Source: Chloroflexota bacterium
Lineage (GTDB): Bacteria; Chloroflexota; Anaerolineae; 4572-78; J111
Length of the DNA: 64,000 nucleotides
Reading direction: 5' to 3'
NCBI GenBank assembly: GCA_016860845.1
Contig: BOKF01000002.1
Coordinates: 62,001-126,000, forward strand
The position numbers and the translations under genes are program-made. Shown piece by piece: positions 6,954 through 13,598 of the stretch (position 1 is its first letter; each line of letters begins with the position of its first letter). The notes beneath the pieces were generated by a model, which ran no database searches, had not been told where the DNA came from, and saw only the letters and a program-made list of their open reading frames with translations.

Positions 6954-7271
6954 TCAGTCCATAGGCACTCCTTTCTCGTGGGCGAGGTCGGCCAGGCGGT
7001 GGCGCTCGGCGGCCAGGTCCTGCTGCAATTCGGCAATCTCCAGTTGCAGCCGGGCGACCTGGGCATGGGCCGTGGCCAGGCGCTGCTCCAGGGTCTGGAT
7101 GCGCTCGATGGGGACCGAAGCATTGGCGATGGCCGTGTTGAGGAAGTCGGCCACGCGCTGCCGGGCTTCGAGCCGGTCGCAGCCGAGCTTCTGGGCCAGC
7201 CGGCCCTCGGTGATCTGGGCCTGGAGGTAAAGGGCGATGGCCAGGACGTTGGTGGGCTTGGGGGTGGTCAT
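6954..7271 (-). CDS. Coiled-coil hypothetical protein
   Basis: Encodes 105 residues. The N-terminal half (MTTPKPTNVLAIALYLQAQITEG, LGCDRLEARQRVADFL) looks like a small helical domain; residues ~55-98 form a clear coiled coil (RIQTLEQRLATAHAQVARL, LQQDLAAERHRL). It begins with an ATGA overlap with the gene upstream. Function unknown. The 55-bp gap that follows contains a tandem GGGGTCAGGG repeat. Confidence 0.6.
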   Translation of the reverse strand: MTTPKPTNVLAIALYLQAQITEGRLAQKLGCDRLEARQRVADFLNTAIANASVPIERIQTLEQRLATAHAQVARLQLEIAELQQDLAAERHRLADLAHEKGVPMD

Positions 7272-7498
7272 GGGCGGGCCTCCTGGGGGCGCTCACGGGC
7301 ATAGCGGGCCACCTCTTCGTCGTAGGCGGCCCTGGGGCAGAGGAGGAATTTGGGGTCGTTGAGGGTGTAGACGGAGAGGTAGACCTCCTCGTTCCAGGTG
7401 AGAGCGCGCTGGGCGGCGGCGATGAGCAGGCGCAGGTCGGCGGGGGTGAGGACGACCTGGTTGAGCGGGTTTTTACCGAGGTAGGGATTGGTGGTCAT
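7268..7498 (-). CDS. Small hypothetical protein
   Basis: Encodes 76 residues from MTTNPYLGKNPLNQVVL. A helix (ADLRLLIAAAQRAL) is followed by EEVYLSVYTLNDPKFLLCP and a basic tail. The start overlaps the stop of the gene upstream (ATGA) and the stop overlaps the next start. No family recognised. Confidence 0.55.
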   Translation of the reverse strand: MTTNPYLGKNPLNQVVLTPADLRLLIAAAQRALTWNEEVYLSVYTLNDPKFLLCPRAAYDEEVARYARERPQEARP

Positions 7499-7734
7499 GA
7501 GGTTGCTCCCGGCCCTCCCCCAATCCCGCTCTGCCCTCCCGTTGGTCGTCCCAGAGGGAGGGGAGCAGACAGGGGCCTGACCCGCAGGTAGCGCCGGATG
7601 TGGTTGCTGAGCTTGATGTGCTGGTCTTTGGAGACCCAGGTCACGTCGAGGCACTCTTTGAGCCGGTCGGTGATGGCCTCGACGAAAAGGGGGTCGCCTT
7701 CGAGGGTGACTTTGACGGTGCGTTCTTGGTTCAT
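7495..7734 (-). CDS. Small hypothetical protein, first gene of the operon
   Basis: Encodes 79 residues from MNQERTVKVTLEGDPLFVEAI. The core looks alpha/beta (VKVTLEG, FVEAITDRLKECL, VTWVSK). The C-terminal ~25 residues (LPLGRPTGGQSGIGGG) are supplied by a palindromic-repeat copy that reaches to the stop codon, so the ancestral protein was probably shorter. GGAG precedes the ATG. It is the first protein gene behind the strong promoter at 7897-7926 and the tRNA-like leader, and its initiation region is repeated at 6596-6610. Confidence 0.55.
   Translation of the reverse strand: MNQERTVKVTLEGDPLFVEAITDRLKECLDVTWVSKDQHIKLSNHIRRYLRVRPLSAPLPLGRPTGGQSGIGGGPGATS
7512..7570. repeat. GC-rich palindromic repeat at the 3' end of a gene, copy 7
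   Basis: CCCTCCCCCAATCCC, then CTGCCCTCCC, GTTGGTCGTCCCA and GAGGGAGGGG. It shares the central GGTCGTCCCA with the intergenic copy at 44098, where it appears as TGGGACGACC. It encodes the C-terminus of the 7495-7734 gene. Confidence 0.65.
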
Positions 7735-7760
7735 TGGTTCACACTCCGTTGTGGGCACTG

Positions 7761-7856
7761 GTAGCGGAGCGGGATCGAACCCGCGTCCTGCTGCTCTGTT
7801 CCCTCTCCGGGGAGAGGGGGCGGCCGCCGCTGCTCTTTCCTCTGAGCTACCCGCTA
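7761..7856 (-). tRNA. Degenerate tRNA-like sequence with a palindrome in its anticodon region
   Basis: On the minus strand the 96 bases have an acceptor stem TAGCGGG/TCCGCTA (one G-U pair), U8-A9, a D arm GCTC-AGAGGAAA-GAGC, a variable AGGAC and a T arm GCGGG-TTCGAT-CCCGC whose loop is one base short. Where the anticodon arm should be, GCGGC and GCAGC can pair (4 of 5), but their loop is about 31 bases and contains the hairpin CCCTCTCC-CC-GGAGAGGG. No anticodon can be read, so it is unlikely to work in translation. It may be a decayed tRNA interrupted by a palindromic repeat, or a tRNA mimic in the operon leader. Confidence 0.45.
7801..7818. repeat. GC-rich palindromic repeat within the tRNA-like sequence, copy 8
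   Basis: CCCTCTCC GG GGAGAGGG, a perfect 8-bp stem. A 7-base direct repeat, CTGCTCT, lies on both sides (7791-7797 and 7829-7835), as might be left by an insertion. Confidence 0.6.
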
Positions 7857-7896
7857 CAGGTTGGGGGCGGCATGGGCCGCCCATGAAACTGGGTCT

Positions 7897-7926
7897 ATCA
7901 TACCATGAGTTCTCACAACTTGTCAA
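7897..7926 (-). promoter_or_regulatory. Strong sigma-70-like promoter of the element operon
   Basis: Reading leftward, a consensus TTGACA (7921-7926), an 18-bp spacer and TATGAT (7897-7902). The start would be near 7890, so the transcript begins with the tRNA-like sequence and continues into the gene at 7734 and the coupled genes beyond. Confidence 0.65.
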
Positions 7927-7969
7927 GGGGTAGTGCGAACCAATTTCAACAAAAAAGCCGCTTTTGGGG

Positions 7970-7975
7970 TATAAT
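7970..7975 (+). promoter_or_regulatory. Perfect -10 box for the rightward membrane-protein gene
   Basis: TATAAT about 40 bases before the ATG at 8016. The best -35 candidate, TTTCAA at 7944, has a long 20-bp spacer. Back-to-back with the leftward promoter at 7897-7926. Confidence 0.4.
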
Positions 7976-8015
7976 AGGTAGATTCTGAGGTTATTTTTAA
8001 GCAAGGAGGTCTGTG

Positions 8016-8330
8016 ATGGACGAGGAATCAAAAAATCTCCTGCGGGAGACGCTGGCGATTTTTAGAACTGGGGTGCAGTTTGCGGTAACGGCAAGCTGCC
8101 TGGCAATAGGAACCAGTTTAGGGGCGATCATTGTGAGCGGGTCCAGGCTGGCCGGAAGCCTGGGGGGCCTGGCGCTGGCGCTATTGATTGGAATCGCCGC
8201 GGGCGCGACGGCCAGTTATTGGATGTTCAGGGCCGAATCACAGAAGATTCAACAGATGGAGAACCCAGGTGGTCAAAACAGCACTGACCACGCCGCCGAT
8301 TACAGCAACCAACAGCGCTTTGGCCTCTGA
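8016..8330 (+). CDS. Small two-helix membrane protein
   Basis: Encodes 104 residues. ATG 8016 has AAGGAGGT (8003-8010) at ideal spacing; GTG 8013 is too close. A short charged N-terminus is followed by two hydrophobic helices (about 22-44 and 49-69) with small residues, and a polar C-terminal tail. It is one of few rightward genes of the element and is divergent from the main operon. Its 3' third overlaps an opposing gene (8238-8429). Confidence 0.6.
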   Translation: MDEESKNLLRETLAIFRTGVQFAVTASCLAIGTSLGAIIVSGSRLAGSLGGLALALLIGIAAGATASYWMFRAESQKIQQMENPGGQNSTDHAADYSNQQRFGL

Positions 8331-8429
8331 GGACCAGGCGTTTTTTTGCTTTATGAGCCAGCGCTGCCAGACAGGCCGGCGCAGCCAGCGTTCGTAATCA
8401 AACGCTTTTTGGGTAAGGGTAACGATCAT
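8238..8429 (-). CDS. Small membrane protein overlapping its opposite neighbour
   Basis: Encodes 63 residues: a basic, Trp-rich N-terminus (YERWLRRPVWQRWLIKQK) and a C-terminal hydrophobic helix (ALLVAVIGGVVSAVLTTWVL). The ATG lies directly behind the TGA of the HTH gene upstream, suggesting coupling. It overlaps the 8016-8330 gene tail to tail by 93 bases. Both frames encode membrane-like proteins, so one may be chance; a one-helix basic peptide of this shape is also typical of holins and small toxins. Confidence 0.4.
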   Translation of the reverse strand: MIVTLTQKAFDYERWLRRPVWQRWLIKQKNAWSSEAKALLVAVIGGVVSAVLTTWVLHLLNLL

Positions 8430-8432
8430 CCA

Positions 8433-8888
8433 TCAGGCGGCTTGCTTTAGCCGGCGGGAGCGGTGGGGGTGCTTGACGTTTTCCACGAGGAAGCCTTCTT
8501 CGTCAAAGAAGGGGATGTTAGGGATGACCGCTTCTTTTTTGCGCTTCTTATAGATGCCGGCGCACAGGGCAACCTCGGCCTCGTCAATCAGCTTGGGGTA
8601 GCTGGCCTCGTCCACAAAGGAGACATCACGGGAGCGGTAAACCCATTTTTCAATTGTCGTTCTCGGCACGCCATACTTCTCGGCCGCCTCGGAAATAGTA
8701 ATGCCCCGGCCCTTGAGGGCGCGGAGCTGGGGGTTCTCTTCGATCAACTGCGCTTTGGTTTTGCGGTCGTTTTCGGCCACGAGGGTCTCTCCATTTGGGA
8801 GCGTCACCTGTAGTTTAGTCCCAGGGGGGAGCTTAGTCAATAGGCCGTTCAGTTCTGTGAGGGTGTCTTTACTAGGGGAATCGGGCAT
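8433..8888 (-). CDS. Helix-turn-helix DNA-binding protein
   Basis: Encodes 151 residues. Residues ~1-50 are a polar arm (TLTELNGLLTKLPPGTKLQV). Residues ~56-85 carry a helix-turn-helix, GRGITISEAAEKYGVP followed by TTIEKWVYR, of the kind found in MerR/excisionase-like and phage regulators. The C-terminal part (EVALCAGIYKKRKKEAV) is basic. It probably binds element DNA as a regulator or terminase-small-subunit-like factor; the family cannot be fixed by eye. Near an element edge it could be the excisionase or immunity regulator. Confidence 0.6.
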   Translation of the reverse strand: MPDSPSKDTLTELNGLLTKLPPGTKLQVTLPNGETLVAENDRKTKAQLIEENPQLRALKGRGITISEAAEKYGVPRTTIEKWVYRSRDVSFVDEASYPKLIDEAEVALCAGIYKKRKKEAVIPNIPFFDEEGFLVENVKHPHRSRRLKQAA

Positions 8889-8903
8889 GGTAAAATGGCT
8901 CCT

Positions 8904-9041
8904 ATGAAGTACCTGCCTGTTTTCTCAATCCTGCTCAGCCTGGTCGCGCTGATGCTCGCGCTCAGAGGACGCCAGGTAGTCCTTGACGGCATCCAGTCGT
9001 ACCACAATGGGGTAATCAAGCCCTGGGCGGAGGGGCGCTAA
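8904..9041 (+). CDS. 45-residue single-helix membrane peptide
   Basis: MKYLPVFSILLSLVALMLALRG is a clear N-terminal membrane or signal helix, followed by about 20 polar residues ending in WAEGR. An in-frame ATG at 8895 could add three residues. No strong ribosome binding site is visible. It overlaps the end of the opposing 9016-9267 gene by 26 bases. Function unknown; the hydrophobicity pattern argues that it is coding. Confidence 0.4.
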   Translation: MKYLPVFSILLSLVALMLALRGRQVVLDGIQSYHNGVIKPWAEGR

Positions 9042-9267
9042 GTATCCGCCTCACCTCTTCCAGAAGCCGCTCGTTGTTGGCTGCCAGGAGCTTAGGAAGA
9101 ATCTCCAAAAGAGCCTCTTGGTTGAGCATCGGCGGCAATTTTTGCAAGCGACCAAAGCGCGACTCCCCTGGCTCAGCCGGTGGTTCCTGCCGCGAACGCC
9201 AATCCTCGATCAATTCAGTAAGTATCTGTCTTATTTCCTCGGTCGAGTATTTGGATTGACCGCTCAT
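9016..9267 (-). CDS. Small helical hypothetical protein
   Basis: Encodes 83 residues, charged and helical: YSTEEIRQILTELIEDWRSR, then LLEILPKLLAANNERLLEEV. The pattern suggests a small dimeric helical bundle. It is divergent from the gene at 9292. Function unknown. Confidence 0.5.
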   Translation of the reverse strand: MSGQSKYSTEEIRQILTELIEDWRSRQEPPAEPGESRFGRLQKLPPMLNQEALLEILPKLLAANNERLLEEVRRILSAPPPRA

Positions 9268-9291
9268 AAAATAGCTCTCAAGGAGGAATGT

Positions 9292-9513
9292 ATGGACGAA
9301 GAACGATTGCGCCAGATCATCCGAGAAGAAATCAACCTGGACAGCGAGACTAGATCGGCCTCTCCGTGTGCGATTCCTAAACGCTGGTTAGATGCTCTTG
9401 AGTTTGCCAGTTTAGCCAGCGAACGACTTCGCCTGACCGGCGGCGGGAAAACTCTGCTGGACCCCGATGAATTCCGAGCGCGAATCGATCTGTTGATACA
9501 CTTACTGGGTTAA
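9292..9513 (+). CDS. Small hypothetical protein
   Basis: Encodes 73 residues from MDEERLRQIIREEINLDSE. The start is set by AGGAGG at 9281-9286; the longer upstream frame is not needed. Helical, with DALEFASLASERLRLTGGG and LDPDEFRARIDLLIHLLG. Ends 4 bases inside the opposing 9510-9737 gene. Function unknown. Confidence 0.6.
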   Translation: MDEERLRQIIREEINLDSETRSASPCAIPKRWLDALEFASLASERLRLTGGGKTLLDPDEFRARIDLLIHLLG

Positions 9514-9737
9514 GAACCCTTCATCAATTTGTCCAGCAACTCCTGAACTTCGGGAGTTTTCTTGCCTGCCCCAATTAACGCATTGACAACTTCGTAGGCA
9601 TTAACAAAAGCCTGCACATTATCCCGGTAATCACTGTAGGCACTTCCGGCTGTCACCAATTGCAGGGCAACTGCGATCTTGGCGACTCCTATTTCATTGG
9701 TATCTGGGATCACTCTTTGTCGTATGTCTCGGCTCAT
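9510..9737 (-). CDS. Small hypothetical protein at the element edge
   Basis: Encodes 75 residues from MSRDIRQRVIPDTNEIGVAKI; AGGAG lies just upstream, so an ATG 36 bases earlier is rejected. It is helical (VAKIAVALQLVTAG, VQAFVNAYEVVNALI). It lies inside the presumed attachment site, behind a leftward terminator. Function unknown. Confidence 0.6.
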   Translation of the reverse strand: MSRDIRQRVIPDTNEIGVAKIAVALQLVTAGSAYSDYRDNVQAFVNAYEVVNALIGAGKKTPEVQELLDKLMKGS

Positions 9738-9770
9738 TTCTCCTACCTCTCCCTTCCTCTCGTTTGCCCG

Positions 9771-9805
9771 CAAACAAAAAGCCCCGCCGGGGTCGCCGGT
9801 GGGGC
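9771..9805 (-). terminator. Intrinsic terminator below the broken tRNA-Cys
   Basis: Reading leftward, GCCCC and GGGGC flank an inner CCGG-CGAC-CCGG stem, followed by TTTTTGTTTG. It would end transcripts arriving from the tRNA-Cys side and insulate the element. Confidence 0.65.
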
Positions 9806-9877
9806 GTGATAAGGTCTGGTCTCCCCTGACGGGCGAAAATAAAAAGACGATATTCGGTTTAGTTTCTGGCTTCTAAG

Positions 9878-9923
<46 letters not shown>

Positions 9924-10285
9924 AGGAAATATGACCACTATCTTAAGGCAAACAATATGTTCCCGGACAGCAGAATATACAACTACGTCCTTATTTTACC
10001 ATGTCTTCCTCATCCGTCAAATCTTAATTTAGCATGGCATATCCTCCCAAAGTTTAGTGACCGAGATCAGCCTTATCCGGGTCAATAGCTTTATTTCGGG
10101 AGGGAAATTTCAGCGAGTTATCCCGAAAACGTACCCTTCGAGATGGCTATCGCCCGCTTTGCTTCAGGATAATTTTCGGGCCAATTTTGCACGTTTCAGT
10201 ATGTTCTGGAGCACACTCGGCGTACGAAATCGGCAATTGTCAACAGACCTATCTCATACTAAAATATCCATCAATCATAAATCCT
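9924..10285. other. Intergenic junction region without a recognised gene
   Basis: About 360 bases, less GC-rich than the rest. The only structure seen is a weak dyad, TTTCGGGA (10092-) and TCCCGAAA (10120-). Short open frames here overlap the tRNA remnant or the end of the next gene and have no ribosome binding sites. Confidence 0.5.
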
Positions 10286-10921
10286 TTAGCTCATCGGTTC
10301 GCCGATACCGCCAAAGGTGCAGGTCGCGCCCGGCTCCGGGTAGTACGGCCCTTTCTGGTATTTTTTGACAAATTGAACCAGCCGCGGGTCCGAGGCGTCA
10401 TCCAGGCGCAGTTGCACCCTCCAGGCGGAAGCCACAACTGGGTCATCCAGGCCGGGTTGGGGAGCCAGCACAATCCAGCGCTCCTGTGTCCCGGCCTGCT
10501 CCTGCCGGACCAGAGTGCGCAAGGTTTCGACCTGTTCGGTCGGCAGCTCGGACTGATAAGCAATCCAGACGGCCCCGTGTTCCATCGAGTGAATCACATT
10601 TTCCCGGCGCACCGGCTGCTCGTAGATGCCGCAGTTAAGCCACTCCGGGCTGTGAATACCGCCGACAGGCGCATCCTCCGGATAAACAATATCCCCCTCT
10701 TGATGTCCCCGCCCCTGCTCGGGAAAAATAAGCGCTCCTTCAATATCGTCGCTGACCGGGCCAAGTCTTTGGTTGCCCAGGTAAAACAACCCAATAACGG
10801 CCAACACCAGCAGAACGCCGCCGCCGGCCATCCAGGTCCAGGCCGGGACTTTGCTTTGACTCTCAACTGCCCTGGCTCTGCTTCGTTTGAAAGCCAGTTC
10901 GCCATGTCGTCTTTTGGTCAT
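10286..10921 (-). CDS. DUF3105 membrane-anchored protein
   Basis: Encodes 211 residues. A basic N-terminus is followed by one membrane helix (about 29-48, MAGGGVLLVLAVIGLFYLG), leaving ~160 residues outside. The motifs GIYEQPV and HSMEHGAVWIAYQ (about 97-123) and the ending YYPEPGATCTFGG are typical of DUF3105, a family of extracytoplasmic proteins of unknown function in Actinobacteria, Chloroflexi and archaea. Conserved His and Cys residues suggest metal or redox chemistry, unproven. GGAGG lies 10 bases before the ATG. It is the first chromosomal gene beyond the element. Confidence 0.75.
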   Translation of the reverse strand: MTKRRHGELAFKRSRARAVESQSKVPAWTWMAGGGVLLVLAVIGLFYLGNQRLGPVSDDIEGALIFPEQGRGHQEGDIVYPEDAPVGGIHSPEWLNCGIYEQPVRRENVIHSMEHGAVWIAYQSELPTEQVETLRTLVRQEQAGTQERWIVLAPQPGLDDPVVASAWRVQLRLDDASDPRLVQFVKKYQKGPYYPEPGATCTFGGIGEPMS

Positions 10922-11144
10922 TAATCTCTTTCCTCCAAAAAATATAAAATGGGATTGTAAGAAGTGTACTCAGGTTGTCAAATTATCAGCGCCAAAGAGG
11001 CGGCGTGCTTTTGTACGAGTCAAATTTCTGCGTGGGGAGAAGGGCGCGACGCCGGGATAGTCCCGTCAAATTGGCCAGATTAGGCTTTCACCTCAGCCTG
11101 TGGTATCATCAGCCAAATTTTTGAACGCGCAACCGGGAAAGTTT

Positions 11145-12308
11145 ATGCCTGCTGACTCCCCACCCCCAGCGGCTTCAACCGCGCCGCCTGACCTGGCCGA
11201 GGTCGTCTTTTTCTTCCTCAAACTTGGGGTGACGGCCTTTGGCGGACCGGCCGCCCATATTGCCCTCATGCACGATGAGCTGGTCAAACGGCGCAAGTGG
11301 CTGGACGAGCAGCGCTTTCTTGACCTGCTCGGGGCCACTAACCTAATCCCCGGCCCCAATTCCACCGAAATGACCATCCACCTGGGCTTTGTGCGGGCCG
11401 GGTGGCCGGGTCTTATCCTGGCCGGAGTCTGTTTTATCACCCCGGCGGCCTTGATTACCCTGGCCTTAGCCTGGGCTTATGTTCGGTACGGCACAACGCC
11501 GGCGGCGGACCGGCTGTTGTACGGCGTCAAACCGGTCATTATGGCCGTCATTGCCCAGGCCCTCTGGTCGCTGACGCCCAAGGCCATCAAAGGCCTCCTC
11601 ACAGGTGGAGTTGGCCTGGCCGTCCTGATCCTTTATTTCTTTGGCTTTAACGAAATTATGCTTCTGATCGTGGGCGGGCTGGTCGTCATGCTCGGCCAGA
11701 ATTGGCGGCAACGACCCCGGCCGGGGTTGACAATCCTGATGGCAGGGCTGCCTGGGCTGGGAATGCCGTTAGTTGCTACCCCGGTCAGCTTACTTCAATT
11801 GTTTCTCATTTTTCTCAAAATTGGCTCGGTGCTCTACGGCAGCGGCTACGTCCTGCTGGCCTTCCTGCGCGCCGATTTGGTGGTCCGCCTCGGCTGGCTG
11901 ACCGACCCGCAGTTGCTTGACGCCATTGCCATCGGCCAGGTGACGCCCGGCCCTGTCTTTTCCACCGCCACTTTCATTGGCTATATCCTGGCCGGTCCAT
12001 CTGGCGCACTGCTGGCTACCCTCGGAATTTTTCTGCCATCGTTCGTCTTTGTCGCCCTCAGCAATCCCCTCATCCCCCGACTGCGCAGTTCCCCCTGGAC
12101 CGGCAGCCTGCTGGACGGGGTGAATGTGACTTCGCTGGGCTTGATGGCTGCGGTGACCTGGCAGCTCGGCCGGGCCTCATTGGTTGACCCGCTGACGATT
12201 GCCCTGGCCCTGGCTGCGGCGGTGCTGCTGCTGCGCTACAAGGTCAATTCGACCTGGCTGATTGCCGGCGGGGCGCTGGTGGGTTTGCTTGCGGGCAGAG
12301 GAATTTAA
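11145..12308 (+). CDS. chrA: Chromate transporter, two-domain ChrA type
   Basis: A 387-residue inner-membrane protein of the CHR family, which expels chromate. Two homologous halves of ~190 residues are visible: the first has AFGGPAAHIALMHDE and GATNLIPGPNSTEM, the second IGSVLYGSGYVLLAFL and AIGQVTPGPVFSTATF. This duplicated FGG/NxxPGP pattern defines the long bidomain form. About ten hydrophobic segments are present. The ATG at 11145 is preferred to an upstream GTG. Actual chromate resistance is inferred from the family; some members carry other oxyanions. The next gene follows after 33 bases and could be cotranscribed. Confidence 0.85.
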   Translation: MPADSPPPAASTAPPDLAEVVFFFLKLGVTAFGGPAAHIALMHDELVKRRKWLDEQRFLDLLGATNLIPGPNSTEMTIHLGFVRAGWPGLILAGVCFITPAALITLALAWAYVRYGTTPAADRLLYGVKPVIMAVIAQALWSLTPKAIKGLLTGGVGLAVLILYFFGFNEIMLLIVGGLVVMLGQNWRQRPRPGLTILMAGLPGLGMPLVATPVSLLQLFLIFLKIGSVLYGSGYVLLAFLRADLVVRLGWLTDPQLLDAIAIGQVTPGPVFSTATFIGYILAGPSGALLATLGIFLPSFVFVALSNPLIPRLRSSPWTGSLLDGVNVTSLGLMAAVTWQLGRASLVDPLTIALALAAAVLLLRYKVNSTWLIAGGALVGLLAGRGI

Positions 12309-12341
12309 CCAATATATTTTTCATCAGAGAGGAATAAGATC

Positions 12342-13535
12342 ATGCCAAACCAAGGCTTTGCCACCCGCGCCGTTCATGCCGGTGAGCGCGTGCCCCAAGG
12401 CAACTATACCCCGGTTGTCACCCCGATTCACCCTACTGTCGGCTTTGTGTACGAAAGTATGGATGACCTCGACGCCATCTTTGCCACTACCCAGGAGGGT
12501 TACGTTTACCCTCGCTACGGCAGCCCGACGGTTGCTGCTTTTGAGACGGCGATAGCCGATTTGGAAGGGGGCGAGGCAGCCTACGCCTTTGCCTCGGGTA
12601 TGGCAGCCATGCACGCTGCCCTGTTGGCCGCTGGTGTCCGGGCCGGAACCACCGTTGTGGCTGCGCTGGATGTTTACGGCGCTACCTACACCTTGCTCAA
12701 TCGCCTCTTTGCCGAATTGGGCGCTGCTGTCCGCCTGGTAGATGTAGCCGATCTGGCCGCCGTCGAGGTTGCTCTGGTCGAGATGCAGCCGGTAGCCCTG
12801 GTAGCCGAAACCATCTCCAACCCGCTGCTGAAGGTCGCCGATGCCCCGGCCCTGGCTGAGTTAGCCCATCGCTACGGCGCCCAGCTTTTGCTGGACAACA
12901 CCTTTGCCACTCCCTATCTTTTCACCCCCCTGGCCCACGGCACCGATTTTGTGATTCACAGCGCCACCAAGTACATCGGCGGCCACGGCGACGTGATGGC
13001 CGGGGTTGTCGTCACCTCCGCGGCCAACCGGCGCAAATTGTACGACTTGACGCTTATCGTTGGAGGAATATTGGGACCATTTGAATCCTGGCTGGCTCTG
13101 CGCGGCCTGAAAACTCTACCGCTGAGAATGCAAAAACAGGTGGGCAATGCGGCTCGTATCGCTGCCTGGCTGGCAGAGCAGGCGCAAATCGCCCGGGTCA
13201 ATCACCCCAGCCTGCCAGCGCACCCGCAACATCAACTGGCCCGCCGGCTTTTTGGGGAGCGCGGCTCTGGCGGAGTGCTTTCTTTTGAAATCGCCGAGGC
13301 CGACAAAAATGCAGTTTTTCGCTTTATGGAACGCCTCAAGCTGTGCCTGCCTGCTACCACCCTGGGTGACATTTATACCCTGGTGCTCCATCCGGCCACC
13401 AGTTCTCATCGCTCCCTCTCACCGGAAGCGCGCGCCCAAATCGGCATCAGCGATGGGCTGATTCGTCTTTCGGCAGGGATCGAGGAGGCAGAGGATATTA
13501 TTGCCGATTTGGAGCAAGCATTGGCTAAAATGTGA
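12342..13535 (+). CDS. Trans-sulfuration PLP enzyme (cystathionine gamma-synthase / gamma-lyase family)
   Basis: A 397-residue cytosolic enzyme of the Cys/Met-metabolism PLP family. The PLP lysine is K210 in HSATKYIGGHGDVMAG, preceded by the cofactor aspartate in LLLDNTFATPY. YPRYGSPT (about 57-64) and FASGMAAM (83-90) contact PLP and its phosphate. Length and motifs fit cystathionine gamma-synthase, cystathionine gamma-lyase or methionine gamma-lyase; substrate choice cannot be made by eye. GAGG precedes the ATG. No other methionine or cysteine genes lie nearby. Confidence 0.85.
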   Translation: MPNQGFATRAVHAGERVPQGNYTPVVTPIHPTVGFVYESMDDLDAIFATTQEGYVYPRYGSPTVAAFETAIADLEGGEAAYAFASGMAAMHAALLAAGVRAGTTVVAALDVYGATYTLLNRLFAELGAAVRLVDVADLAAVEVALVEMQPVALVAETISNPLLKVADAPALAELAHRYGAQLLLDNTFATPYLFTPLAHGTDFVIHSATKYIGGHGDVMAGVVVTSAANRRKLYDLTLIVGGILGPFESWLALRGLKTLPLRMQKQVGNAARIAAWLAEQAQIARVNHPSLPAHPQHQLARRLFGERGSGGVLSFEIAEADKNAVFRFMERLKLCLPATTLGDIYTLVLHPATSSHRSLSPEARAQIGISDGLIRLSAGIEEAEDIIADLEQALAKM

Positions 13536-13598
13536 CCAGAGCCAAAGACCCTGGCAGGCAAAACTAAGGGTTGGAATTGAGGTCTTTACGTTTCACGA

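Noticed and set aside
7761..7856. A functional tRNA gene
   Set aside because: No anticodon can be read, the T loop is short and a hairpin replaces the anticodon loop.
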